A stretch of 51,571 nucleotides of DNA. Origin: Nonomuraea ceibae (lineage in GTDB: Bacteria > Actinomycetota > Actinomycetes > Streptosporangiales > Streptosporangiaceae). Made by a program: the position numbers and the translations under genes. Location of the stretch: the NCBI RefSeq assembly GCF_019396325.1, contig NZ_JAHKRO010000071.1, forward strand, positions 1 to 51,571, in the 5' to 3' direction. Below are positions 24,331 to 35,004 of this stretch, in pieces. The notes beneath the pieces are model-generated. The model saw nothing but the letters and a program-made list of their open reading frames with translations, did no database searches and was not told where the DNA came from. Each line of letters begins with the position of its first letter. Position 1 is the stretch's first letter.

Positions 24331-24539
24331 CCCCGTCCCCCGTGGCCCTGCCACACGGGACCGCCCCAGCCCCCCGCCGCTGCGGGACGTAGCCACCCCA
24401 GGAGCCCGGCCGCGCCCTGCGGGGCCACCTGCCGCACGAGGCGCTGCCGCTCCCTCGTGGCCTCCGGATGCCGGGGCCGCCCGTGGCCGTCCGCCGGCCG
24501 CTGCCGTGCGTCGCCGCTGCCGGTCGCTGTGGGTGCGGG

Positions 24540-25373
24540 TCAGCGGTCGTAGCGGAGGCGGACCTCGGAGGCGAGCGTCTCGTCCTCGTGGTCCAGGCCG
24601 TACGCCCACACGTGGTCGGCGTCGTCGGCCCGGCCGCGCAGCGGCAGCGTGCGGGCCAGCAGCTCGATCGCCAGCGCGCTCGTCTGGGCCTCGCCGCCGT
24701 CCTCGACCGCGCCCGCGAACTCGGCGCACGCGAGCTCCAGATGGGCGATGCCGAGCTGGACGCGCAGCCGGGCGGCGTCGTCACCGGAGGCGTCGCGGAG
24801 GGCGTCGAGCAGCAGGTCGGCGGCCTCCCCCGGGTCGCCGCGCTCGATGAGCAGGTCGGCGAGCTGCTGGACGGCGTGCATCCGCACGTCGGTCGCACCC
24901 TCAGGGGCGTCCCCGGCGCGCGGCTCACCGTCGGCGGGCCCCGCCGTGTCGAGGGCGGCGCGCAGGGCGGACTCGGCCTCGTCGGGGTCGTCGGCGTCGA
25001 GGGCGAGCCGGGCGAGCGCCAGGTGGGCCAGCGGCACGTACGCGGGCGTCCCGACGCCGAGGACGGCCTGCCAGGCGCCCCGGGCCTGGCCGAGGCGGCC
25101 CTCGCGTTCGAAGCCCTGAGCCAGGTGGCAGGCCGCCTGGGCGGCGAACTCGGGATGGCCGGTGGCGAGCGCGGCGCGGGCGGCGGCGCGGGCGCCCTCG
25201 ACGTCGCCCGCCTCGTCGAGGACGACGGCGAGCCCCACGGCGGCCTGCGCGGCGTCGGGCCCGTCGGCGGCGGCGAGGTCGGCGAGAATGGCCGCCGCGC
25301 CGTCGAGGTCACCGTGCTCGGCCAGCCGGCGAGCGGTGTCGAGGGGCGGGGTCTGCAGCTCTGAGGACGTCAA
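24540..25373 (-). CDS. Tetratricopeptide-like repeat protein
   Basis: The 277-residue protein is built of Ala/Leu-rich helix pairs with TPR spacing (AAQAAVGLAVVLDEAGDVEG, AAQAACHLAQGFEREGRLGQ, AHLALARLALDADDPDEAES, LADLLIERGDPGEAADLL). No catalytic domain or membrane segment is visible, so it likely mediates protein contacts. The start is read as TTG 25373 because GAAGGAG lies 5 nt upstream; GTG and ATG codons further up to 25436 are alternatives. It is downstream of gcvP on the same strand, beyond a hairpin. Confidence 0.78.
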   Translation of the reverse strand: MTSSELQTPPLDTARRLAEHGDLDGAAAILADLAAADGPDAAQAAVGLAVVLDEAGDVEGARAAARAALATGHPEFAAQAACHLAQGFEREGRLGQARGAWQAVLGVGTPAYVPLAHLALARLALDADDPDEAESALRAALDTAGPADGEPRAGDAPEGATDVRMHAVQQLADLLIERGDPGEAADLLLDALRDASGDDAARLRVQLGIAHLELACAEFAGAVEDGGEAQTSALAIELLARTLPLRGRADDADHVWAYGLDHEDETLASEVRLRYDR

Positions 25374-25464
25374 GAGAGCTCCTTCGCGCGGCGATCGCAC
25401 CGAGCTTAACCACTTCTGACGATCATGTCTGCTCACTTGACCCAGCCGGCCTGGAAAGCGGAGA

Positions 25465-25487
25465 ACCCCGCCCTGCGCGGGCGGGGT
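25465..25487 (-). terminator. Hairpin terminator downstream of gcvP
   Basis: ACCCCGCCC and GGGCGGGGT form a 9-bp perfect stem with a 5-nt loop 24 bp after the gcvP stop. There is no T-tract. Confidence 0.65.
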
Positions 25488-25511
25488 CCTCCGGGCGGCC
25501 GAGCGGTCCGG

Positions 25512-28331
<2,820 letters not shown>

Positions 28332-28414
28332 GGAGATGCCTCCCGAGGCTTTGGAGACCGGCGCTGGGCGCGGGCGAATGCCGGATCTCCCCCTCTGTCA
28401 CCGCGCGCTAGTCA

Positions 28415-28588
28415 TCGCGACCTGAGAGCTTCGCCCCGGCGGGGCTTGCACCGTCGGTGAAGCGCGCCTGGCGGGCGCACCTGCTTTCCAGAGTTGCCTC
28501 ACCCGAGCGGTACGGGATGCCTGAGAGATTCCGGGGAGGGTTGCTCCTTCGGCGCCCCGGGCCAGCCGGGGTCTCTCCCGCACGGGGT
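28415..28588 (-). ncRNA. Tandem glycine riboswitch upstream of gcvP
   Basis: Read on the minus strand, the leader has the two-aptamer glycine riboswitch signature. The first aptamer (about 28515-28583) holds GGGAGAGACC, GGCGCCGAAGGAGCAA, and AATCTCTCAGGCA. A short linker follows, then the second aptamer (about 28417-28512) holds CTCTGGAAAGC, GGTGCAAGCC and GCGAAGCTCTCAGG. The end lies about 85 nt before the gcvP start, leaving room for an expression platform. Glycine binding would be expected to raise gcvP expression. Exact borders are approximate. Confidence 0.92.
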
Positions 28589-28602
28589 CGACAGCATGTC
28601 CC

Positions 28603-28608
28603 AGATTA
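28603..28608 (-). promoter_or_regulatory. -10 candidate TAATCT for the riboswitch-gcvP transcript
   Basis: On the minus strand TAATCT lies about 15-20 nt before the first riboswitch bases, placing the transcription start close to the aptamer. No good -35 is visible at 17 bp. Confidence 0.35.
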
Positions 28609-28672
28609 CTACGCCTTGTCCGGCAACCCCACCGCAGGCGGCCTGATGCGCACGCCGGGAGAGTCGCTCCCC

Positions 28673-28810
28673 GTCACCCGGTGATTCCCGTCACCCGGTG
28701 TTCCCCGTCGCCCCGTGTTCCCCGCCGCCCTGTGCGCGGTGGTCACCTGTACGTCGCGGTCACCTGTGCGCGGTGGTCACCTGTGCGTCGTGGTCACCCT
28801 GTGCGCCGTG
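28673..28810. repeat. Array of about eight 17-18 bp tandem repeats
   Basis: Units begin at 28673, 28690, 28707, 28724, 28742, 28759, 28776 and 28793. The four later units have the consensus GTCACCTGTGCGYSGTG, the first three GTCACCCGGTGTTCCCC, so two variants run into each other. The array fills the space between the gcvP riboswitch promoter and the 3' end of the MerR gene, and the last unit covers that gene's stop codon. Confidence 0.85.
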
Positions 28811-29414
28811 CGCGGCGCCGCCGGGCCAGCTCGTCAGCGGGATGTTCGGCCGGGACGGTGTCCGCGACCGCCGCGCGTTCCCCCGGCAGCTCCGCGAGGG
28901 AGCCCTCGACCTCGCGCCAGACCCGGCCGAGCGCGATGCCGAACACGCCCTGACCGCCCTGGAGCAGGTCGATCACCTCGTCGGCCGAGGTGCACTCGTA
29001 GACGCTGACCCCGTCGCTCATCAGCGTGATCTGCGCGAGGTCGGCGACCCCGCGGTCACGCAGATGCTGCACGGCGGTGCGGATCTGCTGGAGCGAGACT
29101 CCCGTGTCGAGCAACCGCTTGACGACCTTGAGGACCAGGATGTCGCGGAAGCTGTAGAGCCGCTGCGATCCCGAGCCCTGGGCGGCTCTTATCGTGGGCT
29201 CCACCAGTCCGGTGCGCGCCCAGTAGTCAAGCTGCCTGTAGGTGATGCCGGCCGCCGCGCAGGCCGTCGGCCCGCGGTATCCGATGTCGTCGGGAAGCAT
29301 GGCGGGCTGCTCGTCGAAGAGCAGACCCTGCTCCCCGGCACGCTGCCGCGCGCTCTCGCGCCGCACCGGATCTTCCTGGCCGGCCGTCTTTCCCTCGCCG
29401 CTGCTGACCGCCAC
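28794..29414 (-). CDS. MerR family transcriptional regulator (Rv1830-like)
   Basis: The 206-residue protein has a MerR helix-turn-helix in its first half (IGYRGPTACAAAGITYRQLD, then YWARTGLVEPTIR and LYSFRDILVLKVVKRLLDTG). It matches the conserved actinobacterial MerR next to gcvP that corresponds to Rv1830 of M. tuberculosis. Start GTG 29414 has GGAGG 5 nt upstream. The stop lies in the tandem-repeat array. It shares strand and order with the DUF151 and FtsR-like genes. Target genes are unknown here; a link to glycine metabolism or division is inferred from context. Confidence 0.9.
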   Translation of the reverse strand: MAVSSGEGKTAGQEDPVRRESARQRAGEQGLLFDEQPAMLPDDIGYRGPTACAAAGITYRQLDYWARTGLVEPTIRAAQGSGSQRLYSFRDILVLKVVKRLLDTGVSLQQIRTAVQHLRDRGVADLAQITLMSDGVSVYECTSADEVIDLLQGGQGVFGIALGRVWREVEGSLAELPGERAAVADTVPAEHPADELARRRRARRTG

Positions 29415-29561
29415 GCGGACCTCCGGCTTTCTCTCATCCCGCGGCCTGATCTGGGGGTTCGTAAAAGGCGACCGCGGGTTTCACTTGCACCGTAGGACCG
29501 TGACCATGCTCAGTCAACGATCCGGCTCGGCGCGTCGTGAAGCGTAAATGCACTGAAATAC

Positions 29562-30044
29562 CTACCCCGCCCTGCCGAAGTCCTCGGGAGAGATCGTGTC
29601 AAGGAACTCCCTGAACTTCTCCACCTCGTCCTCCTGGTCGTCCGGGATGATCACGCCGGCCTCCTGGACCACCTCCTCGCTGGCGAAGATGCGGGCCCCG
29701 GTGCGCAGGGCGAGCGCGATCGAGTCGGACGGCCGGGCGCTCACCTCCACCCCGTTGGAGAACACGAGGTCGGCGAAGAAGATGCCGTCACGCAGCGCGA
29801 CGATGTTGACCGCGCGCAGGCCCACGCCGAGCGCGCTCAACACGTCCCGGAACAGGTCATGGGTCAGCGGCCGCGGGGGAGGCTCCTCCGCCTGGGCCAG
29901 GGCGATGGCCGTCGCTTCGGTCATGCCGATCCAGATCGGCAGGAACCGCTCCCCGTGTGCCTCCTTGAGCAAGACGATCGGTTGATTTGTAGGCATTTCT
30001 ACGCGAACGCCCACGACCTCCATCTGCAACACGGGCTGCTCCAT
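29562..30044 (-). CDS. DUF151 / bifunctional nuclease family protein
   Basis: The 160-residue protein matches the DUF151 (bifunctional nuclease) family: VLQMEVVGVRVEMPTNQPIV, LPIWIGMTEATAIALAQAE, FFADLVFSNGVEVSARPSDS, IALALRTGARIFASEEVV. A plant homologue was reported to have DNase and RNase activity; the bacterial role is unclear. ATG 30044 begins exactly at the conserved part. It sits between the two MerR genes, the same order as Rv1829 in mycobacteria. Confidence 0.92.
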   Translation of the reverse strand: MEQPVLQMEVVGVRVEMPTNQPIVLLKEAHGERFLPIWIGMTEATAIALAQAEEPPPRPLTHDLFRDVLSALGVGLRAVNIVALRDGIFFADLVFSNGVEVSARPSDSIALALRTGARIFASEEVVQEAGVIIPDDQEDEVEKFREFLDTISPEDFGRAG

Positions 30045-30138
30045 ATTCGACTGGCCGGTGGCCCGGCACAGGTCATCGCTGGTCCGCTTCTGCAATTCAA
30101 CGTAACACCCGGGGAGCCCTGAATGTCCCGCGGGCCGC

Positions 30139-30792
30139 TCATCGCCCCAGAACGCTCCGCACACCCGTGCGCAGCAGCGCCGCGTGCAGGTCGAGCAGCA
30201 GAGCCGACAGCTCCCTGGCCGTCTCGTCGGCCTCCCCGATCGCGCCGGGCGCCCGGCGTTTCAGGATCGGCGCCACCGTCTGCTCCACCAGCCCCGCCTC
30301 GCGCTCGGCCGCCGCCCGGACCGCCCGCAGATGGCGGGCGTGCAGGCCGAATTTGGCCAGCGCGCCGACGCTGCGGGCCACCTTCAGCGCGTCCTCGTCG
30401 TAGCGCCTGGCCTTGGCCGCGAGCAGGCCGTAGTCCTCCAGCTCGGTGAGCGTCTCCTCGTCGATCCCGGCGGCCTCCAGCAGCTCGGCGCGGCTGAGCC
30501 GGACCTCCTGCTTGTCCTGGAGGGCGCGCGGGCGGCCGAAGCCCTCCGCCATCTTGTCCTTGATCACCCGCAGCGGCAGGTAGTGGTCGCGCTGCTCGGT
30601 GAGGATGTAGCGCAGCTGCTCGACGTGCAGGTGGGTGAACTTGCGGAAGCCGGACGGGGTGCGCTCGGGCTCGATGAGCCCTTCGCCCTCCAGGAATCGG
30701 ATCTTGGAGACGGTGACGTCGGGGAACTCGCCCTGCAGCAGGGCGAGCACCTCCCCGATGCTCATGTGCGAGCGTGCCGCCTGCGAACTCAT
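30139..30792 (-). CDS. ftsR: MerR family regulator, FtsR-like (Rv1828 type)
   Basis: The 217-residue protein has MSIGEVLALLQGEFPDVTVS, KIRFLEGEGLIEPERTPSG and FRKFTHLHVEQLRYILTEQR, closely like Rv1828 and the FtsR regulator of Corynebacterium, which activates ftsZ expression. The ATG 30792 overlaps the FHA gene stop as ATGA, so the two are co-translated. Locus order supports the assignment. The regulon in this organism is inferred. Confidence 0.87.
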   Translation of the reverse strand: MSSQAARSHMSIGEVLALLQGEFPDVTVSKIRFLEGEGLIEPERTPSGFRKFTHLHVEQLRYILTEQRDHYLPLRVIKDKMAEGFGRPRALQDKQEVRLSRAELLEAAGIDEETLTELEDYGLLAAKARRYDEDALKVARSVGALAKFGLHARHLRAVRAAAEREAGLVEQTVAPILKRRAPGAIGEADETARELSALLLDLHAALLRTGVRSVLGR

Positions 30793-31301
30793 GTGCCGGC
30801 GGGTGTCCGCATCAGGAACAGGAGCCGGAACTTGCCGATCTGCACCTCGTCGCCTGAATGGAGCGGAACCTCCTCGATGCGCTCGCGGTTGACGTAGGTG
30901 CCGTTGAGGCTGCCCACGTCGCGCACCGAGAACTGGCCGCCGCGATGGCGGTAGAACTCGACGTGGCGGCGCGAGACCGTGATGTCGTCGAGGAAGATGT
31001 CACTCTCCGGATGGCGGCCGGTGGTGGTGAGGTCCTTGTCGAGTTTGAAACGGCTGCCCTGGTTGGGCCCCCTGGTCACGGTCAGCAGCGCCGTGCCGGG
31101 CGGAAGCTGCTCGACCAGCGCCCGCTCGGCCAGCAGCATGTCACCGGTCTCTGCCTCGTACGCCTCTATTCCCGCGACGGAGATCGTCGATGTGGTATCC
31201 CCTGAGACCTCGGGTCTGGTCAACGGTGACCCACAACGGGAACAGAAACGGGCATCCTCGGGGTTGGCGTGCCCGCACTGCGTGCAGTAGACGCTCGGCA
31301 T
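30789..31301 (-). CDS. garA: FHA-domain protein GarA/OdhI-like with N-terminal zinc ribbon
   Basis: The 170-residue protein has a zinc ribbon (Cys6, Cys9, Cys20, Cys23), a Thr-Thr site in GDTTSTIS (Thr36-Thr37), and a C-terminal FHA domain (TTTGRHPESDIFLDDITVSR, RHVEFYR, SLNGTYVNRERIEE, GDEVQIGKFRLLFL). In mycobacteria and corynebacteria GarA/OdhI binds 2-oxoglutarate dehydrogenase and glutamate enzymes and is switched by PknB/PknG phosphorylation of the Thr pair. The zinc ribbon is not part of M. tuberculosis GarA. ATG 31301 follows TAGGAGG. A promoter with TTGACC-N17-TAAGTT lies upstream. Confidence 0.92.
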   Translation of the reverse strand: MPSVYCTQCGHANPEDARFCSRCGSPLTRPEVSGDTTSTISVAGIEAYEAETGDMLLAERALVEQLPPGTALLTVTRGPNQGSRFKLDKDLTTTGRHPESDIFLDDITVSRRHVEFYRHRGGQFSVRDVGSLNGTYVNRERIEEVPLHSGDEVQIGKFRLLFLMRTPAGT

Positions 31302-31387
31302 CGATCGGCTCGGCCTCCTACCGCGAAGACGCGGCAACGGTGCTCGGGGCGCGCCTCGCTTCGCTCTCAAGATTTTGCGAATGCCGC

Positions 31388-31416
31388 AACTTACGCTGAT
31401 CAGCGGCAAAGGTCAA
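31388..31416 (-). promoter_or_regulatory. Sigma-70-type promoter TTGACC-N17-TAAGTT of the garA operon
   Basis: On the minus strand -35 TTGACC (31411-31416) and -10 TAAGTT (31388-31393) are separated by exactly 17 bp. Transcription would start near 31381, giving a leader of about 80 nt before garA. It is the best vegetative-type promoter I see in the window. Confidence 0.7.
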
Positions 31417-31538
31417 GGCGGGGCGCTGGACGACAGGCTGGACGCTGACAAAGTTACCGCCGCCCCCGCCCGAAGGTCCATGCCGCCGCGCCTTTCCAAC
31501 ATTACGATCTTGCCCGCCATCCCGACAAATCACCGGGA

Positions 31539-34043
31539 TCAGGTGCTCGCCCGCTCCACCACGCGCGCCCAGCGCTCCAGGAGGAGCTGCGCGGTGTCGA
31601 CGTCGGCCGCCTCGGCCCACAGGTGGGTGACCGGCTCGGTGGCCGCGGGCAGGATGAGCACCCAGCTCCCGTCCTCCCCCGCCACCCGCACGCCGTCGGT
31701 GGTGTCGACGCGGTGGCCGTCGCGGGCGGCCTCGGCGGCCTCGATGACCGAGCGCATGACCGCGCCCTTGACCGCCCACTGCGTCGGGATCGCCCGTCTG
31801 AGCAGGTTGACCTCGGGGATGCGGGCGTCGATCTGGCTGAGCGAGAGCCGGGTGCGCGCGACCAGGCCGAGCAGGCGCATGAACACGGCCAGGCCGTCGA
31901 GCGCCGGGCTGAACTCCGGCACCACGAAGCCGCCCCGGCCGTCGGCCGCGAAGATCATGCCGGGCCCGGCGGCGGCCGAGGTGAGGGCGTCCACGGCGGT
32001 CGAGGTCCACTCCACCTCGACGCCGTGGAAGCGGCACACCTGCTCGGCGACGCGGGTGGTGGTGACGGGCAGCGCCACCCGCCCGCCGCGCCGCTCGGCG
32101 GCCACCAGGTCGAGCACCACGAGCAGGGCCCGCTCCTCGCCGATGAGCTGGCCCATCTCGTCCACCAGCGCGATGCGCTCCCCCACGGGGTCGAAGCGGA
32201 CCCCGAAGGCCGCCCTGGAGGAGCTGACGAGCTCGGAGAGGCGTTGCAGGTCACGGCGGCGCTCGGCGATCGTCTCCGTGGGCGACAGGTCGTCCAGGAC
32301 GGCGTTGACCGTCAGCACCTCGATCCCGGCCCGGCCCAGCAGCCGGGGCAGCACCAGCGACGAAGTGCCGCCCGCGCAGTCGACGACCACCTTCATGTCC
32401 CGTACGCCCGTCATGTCCACCCGGCGCAGCAGCTCGTGCGCGTAGTCCTCGACGGCCCTGGCCGGGTAGGTGAGCTCGGCGATCTCGCCGGGGAAGGCGC
32501 GGCGGAACTCCTGCCGGGAGAAGACCCGCTCCAGCTTGCGCTGAGCGGCCGGGGGCAGGTCGGCGCCCCGGTCGTCCATGATGACGATGTCGACGCTCTG
32601 CGGGTCGCCGGCCGTCGTGCGGAGCGCGATGCCGCCCGCCGCCGTGCCCCGGGTGGCATGGAAGCGGGCCACGGGCAGCGGGGCGGCCTCCAGGTCCAGC
32701 ACGTTGATGGCGCTGGCGGTCAGCGCGCCGATCACCGCCCGCTTCAGCGCCCGCGCGGCCAGCGAGGAGTCGCGCGAGGTGACGACGTTCGCGCCCTTGC
32801 TCAGCGTGGTCGCGTACGCGCTGGCCAGCCGCACGCACAGCTCGGGGGTGATCTCCACGTTGACCAGCCCGCTGACGCCGCGCGGCCCGAACAGGCTGCG
32901 CTGGCCGCGCGACTCCCAGATGACGCTCGTGTTGACGACCGCGCCCGCCTCGATGGTCTTGAACGGGTAGACCCGCACCCCGCTGGAGACGTACGCCTCG
33001 GGCTCGATGACGCACTCGTCGCCGACGACCGCGTTCTCCTCGATCCGGGCGCCGCTCATCACGTCGGTGCTCTTGCCGATCACGCAGCCGCGCAGGTGGG
33101 TGCCAGGGCCGAGGTAGACGTTGTCGTGCACGATCGCCCGGTGCAGGAACGCGCCCTCGCGCACCACCACGTTGTTGCCCAGGACCGTGTACTCGCGCAG
33201 CTCGGCGCCCGCCTCGACCTTGGCGTACTCGCCGATGAACAGCGGGCCCTTGAGCACGGCGTCGGGCTCGACGGAGGCGGAGGCGGCCACCCAGACGCCG
33301 GGCGAGACCTCGAAGCCGCCGATGTCCAGCCTGACCTTGCCGGTCAGGGCGTCGGCGTGGGCCTTGAGGTAGCTCTCGTGGGTGCCGACATCCTCCCAGT
33401 AGCCGGCGGCCACGTAGCCGTAGATGGGGGCGCCGCGCTCCAGGAGGCGGGGGAAGACGTCGCCCGACCAGTCGACGGGCTCGCCGGCGGCCACGTGCGC
33501 CAGGACCTCGGGCTCCATGACGTAGACGCCGGTGTTGACGGTGTCGGAGAAGACCTGGCCCCAGGTGGGCTTCTCCAGGAAGCGCTGCACCCGGCCGGAC
33601 TCGTCGACGATGATGATGCCGAACTCGAGGGGGTTCGGGACGCGCTTCAAGCCGATGGTGACAAGTGCCGAATTTTCGCGATGAAAGCGGACCATGTCGG
33701 ATAAGTCGATATCCGTCAGGGCGTCGCCGGAGATGACCAGGAAACGATCGTCATGTAACCGGGCAGCGGCGTTCTTCACGCTGCCCGCCGTGCCGAGCGG
33801 CACGTCCTCGGTGGCGTACTGCAGGCTCATCCCGAGCTCGTCGCCGTCGCCGAAGTAGTTGCGCACGAGCGCCGCCAGGAACTGGACCGTCACCACGGTC
33901 TCGGTGACGCCGTGCCGCTTGAGCAGCCGCAGGACGTGCTCCATGATCGGGCGGTTGACCACGGGAAGCAGGGGTTTGGGCTGGTTGGCCGTCATCGGAC
34001 GCAACCGGGTGCCCTCACCGCCCGCCATGACGACCGCCTTCAC
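31539..34043 (-). CDS. Nucleotidyltransferase (mannose-1-phosphate guanylyltransferase type) fused to phosphomannomutase-like domain
   Basis: The 834-residue protein has three parts. Residues 1-230 are a nucleotidyltransferase (MKAVVMAGGEGTRLRPMT, QPKPLLPVVNRPIMEH, VISGDALTDIDLSD, FLEKPTWGQVFSDTVNTGVY). Residues about 240-370 are left-handed beta-helix repeats (VLKGPLFIGEYAKVEAGAEL and following). Residues 380-834 resemble phosphomannomutase, with phosphoserine motif TSRDSSLAARALKR. The Mg2+ loop that reads DPDGDR or DPDADR in active mutases is DPVGER here, so mutase activity is doubtful. The GTG start 34043 lies 4 bp after the upstream stop, with AAGGAG inside that gene's end. Cell-envelope sugar-nucleotide synthesis is likely. 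Confidence 0.9.
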   Translation of the reverse strand: MKAVVMAGGEGTRLRPMTANQPKPLLPVVNRPIMEHVLRLLKRHGVTETVVTVQFLAALVRNYFGDGDELGMSLQYATEDVPLGTAGSVKNAAARLHDDRFLVISGDALTDIDLSDMVRFHRENSALVTIGLKRVPNPLEFGIIIVDESGRVQRFLEKPTWGQVFSDTVNTGVYVMEPEVLAHVAAGEPVDWSGDVFPRLLERGAPIYGYVAAGYWEDVGTHESYLKAHADALTGKVRLDIGGFEVSPGVWVAASASVEPDAVLKGPLFIGEYAKVEAGAELREYTVLGNNVVVREGAFLHRAIVHDNVYLGPGTHLRGCVIGKSTDVMSGARIEENAVVGDECVIEPEAYVSSGVRVYPFKTIEAGAVVNTSVIWESRGQRSLFGPRGVSGLVNVEITPELCVRLASAYATTLSKGANVVTSRDSSLAARALKRAVIGALTASAINVLDLEAAPLPVARFHATRGTAAGGIALRTTAGDPQSVDIVIMDDRGADLPPAAQRKLERVFSRQEFRRAFPGEIAELTYPARAVEDYAHELLRRVDMTGVRDMKVVVDCAGGTSSLVLPRLLGRAGIEVLTVNAVLDDLSPTETIAERRRDLQRLSELVSSSRAAFGVRFDPVGERIALVDEMGQLIGEERALLVVLDLVAAERRGGRVALPVTTTRVAEQVCRFHGVEVEWTSTAVDALTSAAAGPGMIFAADGRGGFVVPEFSPALDGLAVFMRLLGLVARTRLSLSQIDARIPEVNLLRRAIPTQWAVKGAVMRSVIEAAEAARDGHRVDTTDGVRVAGEDGSWVLILPAATEPVTHLWAEAADVDTAQLLLERWARVVERAST

Positions 34044-34047
34044 CCGA

Positions 34048-34629
34048 TCACTCCTTCGTGGTCGCGGTTACGAGCCGGCGCACCTGTATCACATACAACA
34101 CGCCTGCCCACCAGTACAGGCCCGTTCCCCAGAGCGCGAACGCCCACCCGACAATGCGGGTTATATCGGCATACCACCCGTCATGGGAGGCAAGGAAGAG
34201 CAGAGGGAAGGCGTACATGAGGTTGAACATGGCTGCCTTGCCCAGAAAATGCACTTGAAGTGCCTTATAGCCATGTTTGCGAAGTACGGGGATGAAACAC
34301 GCGACGAAGAGTTCCCGCGCCAGGATCACGGCCGCCAGCCACCACGGGATGACCTCCCGCACGAGCAGCGCCAGGATCGTCGCGAACACGTAGAGCTTGT
34401 CGGCCGCCGGGTCGATGATCCGGCCCAGCTTGCTGGTCTGGTTGAACGCCCGGGCGATCTTGCCGTCGAGCCAGTCGGTGAAGCCGGCCACCGCCAGGAT
34501 CGCGATGGCCCACCCGTCCGCCTTCGGGCCCAGAACCAGCCAGAGGAACACGGGCACGCCGAGGAGGCGCAGGAAGCTCAGCAGGTTCGGAACCGTCCAG
34601 ATTCGGTCCTCGGCGGAAGTTTCACTCAC
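34048..34629 (-). CDS. CDP-alcohol phosphatidyltransferase family membrane protein
   Basis: The 193-residue protein has several hydrophobic helices and the complete CDP-alcohol phosphotransferase motif D52-xx-D55-G56-xx-A59-R60-x8-G69-xxx-D73-xxx-D77. These residues bind Mg2+ and CDP-diacylglycerol. It should make a phospholipid (phosphatidylglycerophosphate or phosphatidylinositol type) in the membrane. Start GTG 34629. It is co-transcribed with the nucleotidyltransferase gene, with a 4-bp gap. A pgsA-like gene also lies near garA in mycobacteria. Confidence 0.92.
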   Translation of the reverse strand: MSETSAEDRIWTVPNLLSFLRLLGVPVFLWLVLGPKADGWAIAILAVAGFTDWLDGKIARAFNQTSKLGRIIDPAADKLYVFATILALLVREVIPWWLAAVILARELFVACFIPVLRKHGYKALQVHFLGKAAMFNLMYAFPLLFLASHDGWYADITRIVGWAFALWGTGLYWWAGVLYVIQVRRLVTATTKE

Positions 34630-34673
34630 GCCCCAGACCCTACTGCGTCAAACTTCCTGCCCAGCGGCCCCCG

Positions 34674-34980
34674 ATCCCCCGATTCCCCACCTCAGGGTCG
34701 CCCCCGGCGACGGCCGGACGGCGGCTCAGGGCCGACAGGGGGTGGGGCGGCCGCATCCCCCGATTCCCACCTCAGGGTCACCTCGGCAGACGGCCGGACG
34801 GCCCGCTGGGGCACCTCGGGGTTGTCGGGGGCGGGGCGGCGGTATCCCCCGATTCCCCCACCTCCGGGTCACCCCCGGCGGACGGCACGCTCGGCGGCTC
34901 AGGGGCGACAGGTGCGGGCGGACGTACCCTCCGATTTCCCAGCCGGAGGGTGGACGGTCGGAGGGTGGACGGTCGGAGGG
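34674..34980. repeat. Degenerate 80-90 bp tandem repeats and a 15-bp repeat
   Basis: This 375-bp gap has no gene. The segment ATCCCCCGATTCCC followed by ACCTCAGGGTCAC recurs at 34674, 34755 and 34844, with a weaker copy at about 34924, each followed by a related GACGGCCGGACGG-type stretch. The last copy ends in GGAGGGTGGACGGTC twice in tandem (about 34946-34975). The copies have diverged by substitutions and small indels. Confidence 0.75.
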
Positions 34981-35004
34981 GCGTTGCGGGGCCGGGGGGC
35001 GCCG

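Noticed and set aside
28673..28810. Possible CRISPR array
   Set aside because: The repeats are head-to-tail with no unique spacers and no cas genes are present.
34674..34980. Possible mobile element or inserted gene
   Set aside because: No transposase, no terminal inverted repeats and no target duplication; only degenerate tandem repeats.
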